From the NCBI GenBank assembly GCA_963729075.1, contig CAVSMU010000011.1:121992-185991 (forward strand): DNA of 64,000 bases, read 5' to 3'. Source of the DNA: WHSW01 sp963729075 (GTDB lineage: Bacteria > Actinomycetota > Thermoleophilia > Solirubrobacterales > 70-9). The position numbers were made by a program, and so were the translations under genes. The notes beneath the pieces were generated by a model, which did no database searches, had not been told where the DNA came from, and was given only the letters and a program-made list of their open reading frames with translations. Numbering within the stretch: the stretch's first letter is position 1; each line of letters begins with the position of its first letter. Shown piece after piece: positions 16,807-25,364 of the stretch.

Positions 16807-18122
16807 CCGAGCGCCTCCAGCGCCCGCTCGGCCCGCGGGCCGTGATAGGGGCTGAAGCCCGGGCTCTGCTCGACCACCCGGCCGAGCAGCTCCGCGGCCC
16901 GGGCGGGCTCGCCGGCATCGGCGGCGATCACGCCCGCGTGGTAGAGGAAGTACGGATCGCGCGATCCGAGCCGCATCGCCTCGCGCGACATCTCGAGCGC
17001 GTCGACGTCACGGCCGGCGCTGTGAAGCGCCCACGCGTAGGCGTCGGCGGACCGCACGCCGGGGGCGCGCCGCCAGACGCCGCGAGCGAGCGTCACCGCG
17101 CGGCGCGGGTCGCCGTGGTCGGCCTCGAACAGGGCGAGCTCGGCATCCACGTCCACGCCGGCCGAGCGCTGCAGCCGCGCCTCGATCTCGACCAGCGCGA
17201 GATCGCGGCGGGCGGCCTCGCCGCGGCCCGCGGCGAGCTCGGCCTCTGCGAGCGCGATCGCGTGCTCGGGCAGCGGCAGGCTCTCGACGACGCCCCGATA
17301 GCGCTCGATCGCCCGATCGAGATCGCCGGTGGCCGCATCGACGCGGGCGAGCCCGGCCTGTGCCGGCACGTACCCGGGGTCGACTGCCAGGGCGCGGCGG
17401 TAGCTGAGCTCGGCCGCCGCGTAGCGCCCGCGAGTGATCTCGAGACCGCCGAGCAGCGTCTGGACGTACGCCTGAGCCTCCCCGCCGCCCCCGGCCGAGG
17501 CCGCGAACCTCATCGCGGTAGCGGCGCCGGCGAGATCGCCGTGCAGCTCGCGGAAGTAGGAGACGCGCGCGTACGAGGCGAGGTTGGGCTTCAGGGAGAC
17601 CATCCGCTCGAGCGTCCGGCCCGCGGCCGCGTACCGACCGAGCTCGATCTGGCCGTCGACGATCGAGGCGTACGGCAGCAACAGGTCCGGCGCGATGCGG
17701 TGGGCGCGCTGGCCGAGCGCGAGCCCGGCGCGGAAGTCGTGGCGCGCGAGCGCCAGCGTCGCCGAGCCCGCAGTCGCGAGCGGGTCGTCGGGGTCGACCG
17801 CGAGCGCCCGGTCATAGGCGCGCTCGGCCCGGTCGTAGAAGCTCGGATCCCCGGTCTCGCGCGCGCGCAGGTAGTAGGAGTCGCCGAGTGCCGCGGCGGC
17901 CCCCGAGTCGTTCGGCGCCGCCCGAACCGCCGCCTGGAGGCCGGCGATTCGGCCCTTCGCGCCGGCGCCGGTCGGGGCGTCGAGGCCGACGGCGGCACTG
18001 TCGCTCGAGATCGAAGCAGTGTGGTTGACGAGCGCGAAGGCGGCCAGCGCGATCGCGAAGGTGACCAGCGGCGCGCCTACCTTGAAGAGCAGGGGGCGAA
18101 GGGCGATCGAGTTGGTGTGCAC
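16803..18122 (-). CDS. Membrane-anchored TPR protein
   Basis: A 439-residue protein with one N-terminal transmembrane helix (about 15-33) followed by about nine tetratricopeptide repeats from residue 60 to the end (for example RAYDRALAVDPDDPLA, LSYRRALAVDPGYVPAQA). TPRs are scaffolds for protein-protein contact. The GTG start at 18122 follows GAGAGG. It lies between the secreted DUF4331 protein and the NicO transporter and overlaps the latter by four bases, suggesting that it links the two in the envelope. Confidence 0.82.
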   Translation of the reverse strand: MHTNSIALRPLLFKVGAPLVTFAIALAAFALVNHTASISSDSAAVGLDAPTGAGAKGRIAGLQAAVRAAPNDSGAAAALGDSYYLRARETGDPSFYDRAERAYDRALAVDPDDPLATAGSATLALARHDFRAGLALGQRAHRIAPDLLLPYASIVDGQIELGRYAAAGRTLERMVSLKPNLASYARVSYFRELHGDLAGAATAMRFAASAGGGGEAQAYVQTLLGGLEITRGRYAAAELSYRRALAVDPGYVPAQAGLARVDAATGDLDRAIERYRGVVESLPLPEHAIALAEAELAAGRGEAARRDLALVEIEARLQRSAGVDVDAELALFEADHGDPRRAVTLARGVWRRAPGVRSADAYAWALHSAGRDVDALEMSREAMRLGSRDPYFLYHAGVIAADAGEPARAAELLGRVVEQSPGFSPYHGPRAERALEALG

Positions 18123-18171
18123 GGATGGCCTCTCAGATTGCGGTTCGGGTCAAAGTCGGAGAACCCCGGAG

Positions 18172-18200
18172 GAGGGAGCGCCCACGGCGGGCGCTCCCTC
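18172..18200. terminator. Intercistronic hairpin (attenuator or partial terminator)
   Basis: Perfect 12-bp stem, GAGGGAGCGCCC (18172-18183) and its complement (18189-18200), with a five-base loop. It lies between the DUF4331 gene and the TPR gene, where it could lower expression of the downstream membrane genes or stabilise the upstream mRNA. Confidence 0.65.
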
Positions 18201-18217
18201 GATCCGGAGTTGGTCGA

Positions 18218-19678
18218 TCAACCCCCCGGGGGAACGGGCGGGTGGGTGGGCTCGACGTACTGGCCGGGGTTCGAGTCGAATCCCGACTGCGGTCCGGCGA
18301 CGTACGGGAACTGGTTCAGGAACCCCTCGGAGTTCTGATCCACCCCGTCGCCGAGCGGCACCGCGTTGCCCTTCAGGATCCCGGCGACGACCTGGAGGTC
18401 GATGTCGACCACGTCGTCGGCGAGCCTGCGCCCGTTCGGGTAACCGGCGTTGTCGCCGCCGATCACGCCGAACCGGCTCGGGTCATCGCTCGGCGGGGTC
18501 CCGAGGTTCAGCTTCAGGGTGTCGACCGGCGTGCCGGCGAACGGGCCCTTGTGCTGGTTGACGCCCGGGATGCCCTGGAGCACCGCCTGGACGATGTCGG
18601 TGCGGTTCGTCGTAGGCGCGTTGACGTTGAACAGGGCGTTCAGCACCGCCGCGAGCTCGGGCTGCGTGACGAACTGGCCGTACAGCTCCGCGTCGCGATC
18701 GGGCGTCGTGCGGTTGAACCTGTCCTTCATCCCGAGCGGGATGATCACCTCGTTGATCAGCGGGTTGCCGAGGCGCGAGACCTGGACCCACTTGTTCGGC
18801 GCGGTGCCGACCCCGTTGGGCGATCCGCCCGAGTAGTCGGCGTTGGTGACCTCGAACTTGCGGCGCTCGGTGGTCGACCAGACGCCGACGACCGCGTTCT
18901 GCGCGTCGGGCGAGGACACAGCCTGGCCGTCACGCGTCACGTCCGCCTCGGGGATCTGCATGATCGTCGAGGAGGTCGAGTAGCCGGAGAGGTCGTCCTT
19001 GCCGCCGCCCTGGTTACCGGTGCCCAAGCGGACGTTGATCGCATCGAACGCGGCACCGAGGTCGACGAAGAACGGATCGTCGCGCGAGCCGACGAACAGC
19101 TTCGTCCCGCCGCGCGTCGTCCTCGTCGCCTGGTCGACGAAGTTCCCGTAGTTCGGGAACGTCTTCGGCCCGATGTTCGGCGGCGCCACGAGGCCGTTCC
19201 TGACGATCCTCTTCTCACTCGTCAGCCCGCCGTTCGCGTTGTACTCCTCGCGAACGAGGTTGTAGGTCTGAACGATGTTCAGACCCGGGTCGTTGAAATC
19301 CTGCGTACCCGGACCCGCGTACAGGAACGAGTTCGGGTTGCGGATCTTGGTGTTGAAGTTGAACCGATAGCTGATATCGGCCTTCCCATCACCGTTGTTG
19401 TCGATGTGGTTGTAGTAACGCGCCCGATCGTCGAAGCGGAAGAAGTTGGGCCCGTTCGCCGGAACCTGGCCCGGGATCCAGTTCGAAACGATCGTCAGCG
19501 CGCCCTCTGCGTCGGGCGCGGTGAACGCGTACACATCGGTGTTGTCGGCCGCGGGGTCGAGCATGATGTTCGGCGCCTCGCGGTGTGACGAGCTGATGGC
19601 GAGCGAGGCCACGATCGCCATCGCCGCCACCACGGCGGCGAGCAAAAGCGCCTTAGTTCGCCTGCTTGCCTGACTCAT
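18218..19678 (-). CDS. Secreted DUF4331-family protein
   Basis: A 486-residue exported protein with an N-terminal signal/anchor (about 9-29) followed by the family opening SSHREAPNIMLDPAADNTD and the segment GKADISYRFNFNT. DUF4331 proteins are secreted and uncharacterised; some have several bound-metal-like Asp clusters (here HIDNNGDGKAD). ATG 19678 is preceded by AAAGGATTGGCG; a further Met 11 codons upstream is less likely. It is the first gene of the DUF4331-TPR-NicO locus, so a role in metal handling at the cell surface is a reasonable inference. Confidence 0.88.
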   Translation of the reverse strand: MSQASRRTKALLLAAVVAAMAIVASLAISSSHREAPNIMLDPAADNTDVYAFTAPDAEGALTIVSNWIPGQVPANGPNFFRFDDRARYYNHIDNNGDGKADISYRFNFNTKIRNPNSFLYAGPGTQDFNDPGLNIVQTYNLVREEYNANGGLTSEKRIVRNGLVAPPNIGPKTFPNYGNFVDQATRTTRGGTKLFVGSRDDPFFVDLGAAFDAINVRLGTGNQGGGKDDLSGYSTSSTIMQIPEADVTRDGQAVSSPDAQNAVVGVWSTTERRKFEVTNADYSGGSPNGVGTAPNKWVQVSRLGNPLINEVIIPLGMKDRFNRTTPDRDAELYGQFVTQPELAAVLNALFNVNAPTTNRTDIVQAVLQGIPGVNQHKGPFAGTPVDTLKLNLGTPPSDDPSRFGVIGGDNAGYPNGRRLADDVVDIDLQVVAGILKGNAVPLGDGVDQNSEGFLNQFPYVAGPQSGFDSNPGQYVEPTHPPVPPGG

Positions 19679-19841
19679 CGCCAATCCTTTCTGGAGATCG
19701 GATCTGGGCAACGAAGGGCCCCCGTCCCTAGGTGCGAGTGGGAGTCGGCGCTCCGCCGTCCGTTTGTCAGTTCCCCCTTACGCGGACGGCGCGGATGCGG
19801 ATCAATCTCCCCGCTGAATCGCGCAGCGCAGGCTTCGGCGC

Positions 19842-19848
19842 GATACTG
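19842..19848 (+). promoter_or_regulatory. GATACTG leaderless promoter module (SnoaL gene 1)
   Basis: GATACTG with ten bases to the ATG of a SnoaL-like gene that begins ATGTCGCAGGA. The same module precedes three other SnoaL-like genes here. Confidence 0.5.
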
Positions 19849-19858
19849 CGTCGCGGGG

Positions 19859-20257
19859 ATGTCGCAGGACGACGCCGACACGATCCGCCGCGCGTACGAG
19901 GTCTGGAACGAATCGGGCCCGGAGGCCCTAACCGACGAGTTCTGGGCCGATGACGTGGTGTACCGCGAGGGCCCCGGCTGGCCGAACGCCGGCGTCTACG
20001 AGGGCCGCGATGCGGCGCTCGCTCGCATACGGAGCCTGGTCGACCTGCTCGGGCCGATGGAGGTGGCCCTCGACGAGCTGGTCGAGGTCGGCGACGGCCG
20101 TTACGTCGCCTGCACACGGATGGTCGGCCAGGGTGCCGACGCGCCCTACACGCAGTCGTTCGCGGTCGTGCACCGGCTGCGCGACGGGCTCATCGTCGAG
20201 GCGGACTACTACCTCGACCGCGCCCAGGCGCTCCAGGCCGTCGGGTTGGCGGGGTAG
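19859..20257 (+). CDS. SnoaL/NTF2-like protein (copy 1)
   Basis: A 132-residue protein of the SnoaL-like branch of the NTF2 fold: N-terminal helix MSQDDADTIRRAYEVWNES, then FWADDVVYREGP and a cone-shaped beta sheet ending with VVHRLRDGLIVEADYY and the characteristic DRAQALQAVGLAG. The family includes cyclases, isomerases and ligand-binding proteins; the substrate is unknown. Four family members with the same start module occur in this window, implying local family expansion. Confidence 0.82.
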   Translation: MSQDDADTIRRAYEVWNESGPEALTDEFWADDVVYREGPGWPNAGVYEGRDAALARIRSLVDLLGPMEVALDELVEVGDGRYVACTRMVGQGADAPYTQSFAVVHRLRDGLIVEADYYLDRAQALQAVGLAG

Positions 20258-20313
20258 CCGGCGTATCCGCTGATAAGCGCCTGATAAGCGGCGAGGGCTA
20301 GCTTCGGACCGTC

Positions 20314-20664
20314 GTGGACGATCGACCTCGAGCGGGGTCGGCGAACGAAAGGAACCAGTACCGCTGTCCGGGCCTCGACACGCCCGGGCCGGGTACCACC
20401 GACGGCTTGTGGCGGTTCCAGAACGAGACCGGCCAATCGATCAACCTCATCGTCGACCACGGCGGGCCCGACCCCTCGTTCGCCGGCGCGCTCGCCAACG
20501 GCGCTACCCACGACGAAACGGCCCCGTTCACCGGCGACCACATCGTCTTCTCGGCACAACAGGAGGACCGACGGATCGTGACCATCGAGGCCTTCTCGTT
20601 TCACCGCGACAACGACTGCCACATCCAGCTCCAGGTCGTGGCCACGCCGTCGAGCCCCTTGTAG
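20314..20664 (+). CDS. Small hypothetical protein (116 aa)
   Basis: GTG 20314 lies nine bases after TAGCTT. The 116-residue product has no signal peptide; its centre (GLWRFQNETGQSINLIVDHGG to TGDHIVFSAQQEDRRIVTIEAFSFHRDNDCHIQLQVVA) is rich in predicted beta strands. Codon use fits its neighbours. I do not recognise the family. It lies between two SnoaL-like genes. Confidence 0.5.
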   Translation: MDDRPRAGSANERNQYRCPGLDTPGPGTTDGLWRFQNETGQSINLIVDHGGPDPSFAGALANGATHDETAPFTGDHIVFSAQQEDRRIVTIEAFSFHRDNDCHIQLQVVATPSSPL

Positions 20665-20678
20665 GGAACGCCCCGCGA

Positions 20679-20685
20679 GATACTG
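20679..20685 (+). promoter_or_regulatory. GATACTG leaderless promoter module (SnoaL gene 2)
   Basis: GATACTG preceded by GCGA and followed after eight bases by ATG (20694). Confidence 0.5.
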
Positions 20686-20693
20686 CGCGGGCA

Positions 20694-21089
20694 ATGTCGC
20701 AGGAGCACGTCGAGATCGTCCGTCGCGCCTTTGACGCGCTGAACCGCGGGGACCTCTCCGGCGCGATGAAGGACATGGCGGCGGATTTCGTCTTCGACTT
20801 CTCGCGTTCGATGAGCCCCGAACGAGGCGTCTACGGGCGGGAGGACATTCCGCGCCTCCAGGACTCATTCGGAGGGGTCTGGGAATCGGTGCGCTGGGAG
20901 CCGGAAGCGTTCATCGAGGCAGCCGGTCGGATCGTGACGCCGATGAGGACGTATAACCGGGGTCGCGACGGGATCGAAGTTCAGACGCGAACCGCCTGGC
21001 TCTGGTCGTTTCGTGATGGACGGGTCGCGCGGGTGACGTTCTTCCAGGACCGCCGCGAAGCCCTCGAAGCGGCCGGGCCGCCGGAGTAG
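20694..21089 (+). CDS. SnoaL/NTF2-like protein (copy 2)
   Basis: A 131-residue SnoaL-like protein: MSQEHVEIVRRAFDALNRGD start, DFVFDFSRSMSP core, FIEAAGRIVTPMRTYNRGRD strand and the terminal FQDRREALEAAG that family copies share. Function unknown; ligand-binding or small-molecule enzyme fold. Leaderless start from the GATACTG module. Confidence 0.85.
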   Translation: MSQEHVEIVRRAFDALNRGDLSGAMKDMAADFVFDFSRSMSPERGVYGREDIPRLQDSFGGVWESVRWEPEAFIEAAGRIVTPMRTYNRGRDGIEVQTRTAWLWSFRDGRVARVTFFQDRREALEAAGPPE

Positions 21090-21116
21090 GCGGTTGCTCG
21101 CCCCGGTTGAGCGACG

Positions 21117-21123
21117 GATACTG
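21117..21123 (+). promoter_or_regulatory. GATACTG leaderless promoter module (SnoaL gene 3)
   Basis: GATACTG followed after six bases by ATG (21130). Confidence 0.5.
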
Positions 21124-21129
21124 GGGGCG

Positions 21130-21363
21130 ATGTCGCAGGAGAACATCGAGCTGGCCTATCGGAGCTACGACGCCGTCAACCGTCGCGACCTCGATGCGCT
21201 TCTCGCGCTGATGGACGAAGACGTCGAGTCCGTTTCGCGCATAGTTGCCGTGGAGGGCGGCTTGCACGGCCACGCTGGAATCCGCCGCTGGTGGGACAGC
21301 TGGTTCGGCGCCTTCCCGGACTACAACATCGAGGTGGTCACGCGTCGGTCCTGCGGGTCGTAG
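21130..21363 (+). pseudogene. Truncated SnoaL/NTF2-like gene (copy 3)
   Basis: Begins normally (MSQENIELAYRSYDAVNRRD, then LLALMDEDVESVSRIVA and FGAFPDYNIEVV) but stops after 77 codons, about 55 residues short of its paralogues. Similarity is lost after about 21345 and within 30 bases the sequence becomes the 3' part of an epoxide hydrolase gene. The break therefore looks like a recombination junction rather than a point mutation. Confidence 0.75.
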
Positions 21364-21371
21364 AGCGCCAG

Positions 21372-21714
21372 GTGGAGGAGCGCGCGCTTTTGTCGGGGAA
21401 CCCGGTGGCCTTTCGCGAGACGACGTGCTCGACAATGTCACGCACTACTGGCTTACCAACACGGCGGTCTCCTCGGCCCGCCTCTACTGGGAGAGCAAGC
21501 TGGCGTTCTTCGACGTCAAGGGCGTCGAGATCCCGGTCGGCGTGACCGTCTTTCCGGACGAGCTCTATCCGGCTCCACGAAGCTGAGCGGAGGAGGCGTA
21601 TCCCCAAGCTCGTCCACTTCAACGAGGTAGACGAAGGCGGCCACTTCGCCGCCTGGGAGCAGCCGCAGAGCTTCTCGGAAGAGATGCGGGCGACCTTCAA
21701 GTCACTGCGTTGAC
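21372..21714 (+). pseudogene. 3' remnant of an epoxide hydrolase gene
   Basis: The three frames together give the last ~110 residues of the intact epoxide hydrolase at 27552-28772: AFVGEPGGLSRDDVLDNVTH, LFFDVKGVEIPVGV-like text and GGHFAAWEQPQSFSEEM. A Trp codon has become TGA (21583-21585 region) and a one-base shift follows near 21600. The 5' two thirds are missing. It is a degraded paralogue left beside the truncated SnoaL gene. Confidence 0.82.
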
Positions 21715-21857
21715 GTCAACGACAAGGAGCAACAGACCAGGGTGTTTACGGGCGCGACCGAATGCGCGTGAGCCGAGACATCCGCCTCTAGTCGTCCTGC
21801 GCAGTGCCGCGGTGCGGCGTGGCATGCCATCCCCCATCGCTTGCTTATCCTCGCGGC

Positions 21858-23039
21858 GTGGCGACCGCCACGAGCCCGATCATCCCGGAGCTTCCGATCA
21901 TCCGCGCCCAGGGCGAGGGCGAGCAACGCGCGACGTTCTTCGAGCTGTTCTTCGACCTCGTGTACGTCTTCGCGGTCACCCAGCTGTCGCACCATCTGCT
22001 CGTGCACCTCGACTGGTCGGGCGCCGCCCAGACGGCTTTCATGCTCGTGGCGGTGTATTGGGCGTGGAATTACACGACGTGGATGACCAACTGGTTTGAC
22101 CCCGACACAGCGCCGGTTCGGCTCGTGCTGGTATTCGTGATGGTCGCGAGCCTGTTGATGTCGGTCGCGATCCCGGACGGATTCGGCGAGCACGCGCTGC
22201 TGTTCGCGTGCGCGTACTCGGGTCTTCAGATCGGGCGAAACGCGTTCGTCGTCGCGGTCACGCCGCGCGGCAGGTTCAACCAGAACTTCCGCCAGATCCT
22301 TGCGTGGAGCATCCTCTCGGCGCCGCTGTGGGTCGCGGGCGGCATCGCCGACTCGGAGGCGTTGCGCTGGGCTCTGTGGCTGAGTGCTCTGGCGCTTGAC
22401 CTAGCCGCGCCGCTCGCGGCGTACTGGCTGCCGGGCGTCGGCGCGACCCCCATGAGTCAGTGGCAGATCGAGGGCGCCCATTTCGGGGAGCGCTTCCAAC
22501 TGTTCGTGATCATCGCGCTCGGCGAGAGCATCGTTCTCGCGGGAGCCACCGCCTCGGATACGGGACTGAGCCTCAACGTCGTCGCCGCGCTGCTGCTCGC
22601 CTTCCTCTCCTCGACGGCGCTATGGTGGCTCTACTTCGGCCAGGTCGCTGGCAGGGTGCTGGAGGGGATTCGCGCCGCCACGGTCCAGCAGCGGGGCAAG
22701 ATCGGCCGCGACATCTACACCTACCTGCACCTCCCGATCGTGGCCGGCATCGTCTTAGTCGCGGTCGGCGATGAGCTCGTGATCGCCCACCCGACGGACA
22801 CCCTGAACGATTCGGGAGCGCTCGTCACCCTCGGCGGCCCGGCCCTCTTCCTCGCCGGGCTGATGGCCACTGGCGCCAGGATCGGCCACGCCCAGAGCCT
22901 GCGGCGAGCCATGGTGGTCATCGCGCTCCTCGCCGCCGTCCCTCTCGCCGCCGTCGCCGACGGTCTGGTCGTGGCGGGGGTGCTCACCGCGCTGCTGGCC
23001 GCGCTCGTGATGGCCGAGCAGTTGCGCCGCGCGCTCTGA
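21858..23039 (+). CDS. LtrA-family (low temperature requirement A) membrane protein
   Basis: A 393-residue membrane protein with about 12 helices. It has the LtrA hallmarks: FFELFFDLVYVFAVTQLSH near residue 25 and EGAHFGERFQLFVIIALGES mid-protein, then YTYLHLPIVAGIVLVAVG. First named in Listeria for growth at low temperature; biochemical function unknown. GTG 21858 lies six bases after TATCCT. Monocistronic. Confidence 0.9.
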   Translation: MATATSPIIPELPIIRAQGEGEQRATFFELFFDLVYVFAVTQLSHHLLVHLDWSGAAQTAFMLVAVYWAWNYTTWMTNWFDPDTAPVRLVLVFVMVASLLMSVAIPDGFGEHALLFACAYSGLQIGRNAFVVAVTPRGRFNQNFRQILAWSILSAPLWVAGGIADSEALRWALWLSALALDLAAPLAAYWLPGVGATPMSQWQIEGAHFGERFQLFVIIALGESIVLAGATASDTGLSLNVVAALLLAFLSSTALWWLYFGQVAGRVLEGIRAATVQQRGKIGRDIYTYLHLPIVAGIVLVAVGDELVIAHPTDTLNDSGALVTLGGPALFLAGLMATGARIGHAQSLRRAMVVIALLAAVPLAAVADGLVVAGVLTALLAALVMAEQLRRAL

Positions 23040-23260
23040 GCCAAACGGCCGCATCGACGAGAAGGCCACCACCATGAGTTACGGCGCCGCCACTGTTGCA
23101 TCGCCCGACCACGATCCTTCCACAGGGGGTTCGCTTAGAGATCACGGCGTTGCTTTCGTTTCTCGCGCCGAGCGAGAGCGGGCGCGGACCCCGCTAATCA
23201 ACCTGCGACCGGCCGCTGGCCGGGCGGGAACGCCGGCCGAAAATCCATACGCTGCAGGGG

Positions 23261-23668
23261 ATGGACTTGGAGGCCGCGCGCGAGTTCATGCGCGAACACC
23301 ACCGTGCCGTGCTTGCCACCAGGCGCGCCGGCAGGATCCAGCAGAGTCCGGTGCTGGTGAACGTGGACGCCGAGGGACGGGCGATCATCTCCAGCCGGGA
23401 GCGCGCTTTCAAGGTCATGAACCTACGCCGCGACCCGTGGGCGCAGGTCTGCGTCTTCACCGAGCGCTTCTTCGGCAAGTGGATCTACGGCGAGGGCGAG
23501 GCGGAGGTTCTCTCGCTGCCCGAGGCAATGGAGCCGCTGATCGACTACTACAAGCGCTTTCCCGACGAGAACCCCGACTGGGACGACTATCGCGAGCGGA
23601 TGCGACGAGAGAAGCGGGTGCTGATCCGCATAACTCTCGAGCGCGCCGGTCCCGACCGACAGAGCTGA
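23261..23668 (+). CDS. Pyridoxamine 5'-phosphate oxidase-fold protein, F420/FMN-dependent type
   Basis: A 135-residue split-barrel flavin/deazaflavin protein: EFMREHHRAVLATRRAGRIQ, SPVLVNVDAEGRAIISS, RAFKVMNLRRDPWAQVCVF and WIYGEGEAEVL. The first segment and RAFKxxNLRRDP are typical of the actinobacterial F420-dependent PPOX enzymes. It probably reduces a small molecule with F420H2 or FMN. ATG 23261 is seven bases after TACGCT. Confidence 0.88.
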   Translation: MDLEAAREFMREHHRAVLATRRAGRIQQSPVLVNVDAEGRAIISSRERAFKVMNLRRDPWAQVCVFTERFFGKWIYGEGEAEVLSLPEAMEPLIDYYKRFPDENPDWDDYRERMRREKRVLIRITLERAGPDRQS

Positions 23669-23886
23669 CAATCCGCTCGCCTCGGGCTGGCGTGGTCCCG
23701 ACACGACGCGGCGGCTCTATAGAGCGACTTGAGGCTTCCGGTCGTCGCGTATCTCGACACTCCGCGCTTCACCCTCGAGGCGCTCGTCCGCCACGTATCC
23801 CCTTGCGATCTAACCTGGGCCAATCGCGAGCGCCGAGCTGAGCCGCCGCGTCACGAAGATGGGAATCCCGAATCTGTGAGGTCAAG

Positions 23887-24759
23887 ATGATCCTTGGCGA
23901 AAACGCCGCAAACAGCGCAGTCGATGCACTCGAGTCGGTCGAGGCGCTCGACGGGCCCGCACTCAAGCTGGCCGGGGCGGTGAGCAATGCCGTTCCCGTC
24001 GGTGTGCCGCGGGACGCGCTATCCGGCACGTGGCTCGGCCATGCGCTCCATCCGTTGCTGACGGATGTGGTTATCGGGTCGTTCATCAGCGCGACGCTGC
24101 TCGACCTGCTCGGCGGCGACGACACCGGCCGCGCGAGCGAGCGCCTCATCGAGGTCGGCCTCGTGGCCGCCGCGCCGACGGTCGCCAGTGGTCTGACCGA
24201 TTGGGCCCTGACCGTCTACGGCGACCGCCGCACTCGACCGGTGGGGCTCGTTCACGCGAGCGCAAACCTGACGGCGTCCGCGCTGTATGCGGCGTCGCTC
24301 GCCGCGCGGCGCCGCGGCGTCCCCGGGCGCGCCACGCTGCTCAGCCTGGCGGGCGGCGCGGCGCTCTCGGTGGGTGGCCTCCTCGGCGGTCACCTCTCGT
24401 TCACGCGCGGAGTCGGCGTCAACGAGACGGCCTTCGACGAGGGGCCCCGCGACTGGACGACGGTCGACACCGGGGAGCTGGAGGACGGCAAGCCGACCAG
24501 CGGCATGGCGGGCGACACGCCCGTTCTACTTCTGAGGCACGACGGGCATCTGCACGCGCTGCACGATCGCTGCTCGCACCGCGGCTGCGAGCTCAGCGCC
24601 GGTCAGGTCGAGGGCGAGTCGGTCACCTGCCCCTGCCACGGCTCGCGCTTCAGCCTTCGCGACGGTTCGATCGAACAGGGCCCGGCGACGGCGCGGCAAC
24701 CCGTGTTCGAGACGCGCGAGAGCGACGGTCGGATCGAGGTCAGGCTCCCCGCGGCTTAG
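23887..24759 (+). CDS. DUF2231 membrane domain fused to Rieske [2Fe-2S] domain
   Basis: A 290-residue protein. Residues about 45-175 form the DUF2231-type membrane region (GHALHPLLTDVVIGSFISAT, four helices). Residues about 190-285 form a Rieske domain with CSH at DRCSHRGC and CPCH at CPCHGSRF, the two Cys and two His that bind a [2Fe-2S] cluster, plus the closing FETRESDGRIEVRLP. It probably acts in membrane electron transfer, with the cluster on the cytoplasmic or outer face. ATG 23887 is chosen; the start is not preceded by a strong ribosome site. Confidence 0.87.
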   Translation: MILGENAANSAVDALESVEALDGPALKLAGAVSNAVPVGVPRDALSGTWLGHALHPLLTDVVIGSFISATLLDLLGGDDTGRASERLIEVGLVAAAPTVASGLTDWALTVYGDRRTRPVGLVHASANLTASALYAASLAARRRGVPGRATLLSLAGGAALSVGGLLGGHLSFTRGVGVNETAFDEGPRDWTTVDTGELEDGKPTSGMAGDTPVLLLRHDGHLHALHDRCSHRGCELSAGQVEGESVTCPCHGSRFSLRDGSIEQGPATARQPVFETRESDGRIEVRLPAA

Positions 24760-24809
24760 GCGACCGCGCCTGCGGGGCGGGTCTGATCGCCCTCCATCGA
24801 CCGCGGATT

Positions 24810-25124
24810 TCAAAGGACGGGACGCACGACGAGCATCCCCCGGCTCGACACGAGATGCGCCAAGTCTTCCGCCAAGCGTTGGACGTGTTCGCTCGCCTGT
24901 TGCTCGAAGCGCTCCACTTCGACGATCTCGGCGATCAGCACGTAATCGGCTTGACCGATGGACTGTCCGGGCACGTCCGCCGGCCGCGTAAGGCGCCAAT
25001 CCGAGACCGTGTCCAGCGACCCGCGGACGATGTCGCGATCCTCCGTCATCAGACGCTCAAAGTCCTCGGCCAGCTCGGGCGCACGCAGCTGGAACCACAT
25101 GATGAGGGTCGCCGGAGGACTCAT
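24810..25124 (-). CDS. Small hypothetical protein, dimeric alpha/beta-barrel-like (104 aa)
   Basis: A 104-residue protein starting MSPPATLIMWFQLRAPELAEDF and ending HVQRLAEDLAHLVSSRGMLVV. The order strand-helix-strand-strand-helix and the length fit the dimeric alpha/beta barrel (Dabb/ABM) group. ATG 25124 is six bases after TACGCT on the minus strand, a leaderless start. Function unknown. Confidence 0.6.
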   Translation of the reverse strand: MSPPATLIMWFQLRAPELAEDFERLMTEDRDIVRGSLDTVSDWRLTRPADVPGQSIGQADYVLIAEIVEVERFEQQASEHVQRLAEDLAHLVSSRGMLVVRPVL

Positions 25125-25364
25125 CCACGAAGCGTATACACCTATATCCCGCGCACCCGAGACTTGCTGAGCGCGGAAGGCAGGACGCCGCCACGCGTTC
25201 GCTTTCGGCTTGAGTGTGAGCGCCCAAGTGTCGGCGATTGGCGCGCCTGGTCTGAACGAGAGGCAGAAGCCCTTGCGTTGCGCTCTTCTTCGCGCCCGGC
25301 ACGCTCGCACCCGGTCGGGGGCGGCCACGAGCGTGCGCTCTCTGCGTGGCTACGTCGCCTGTGC

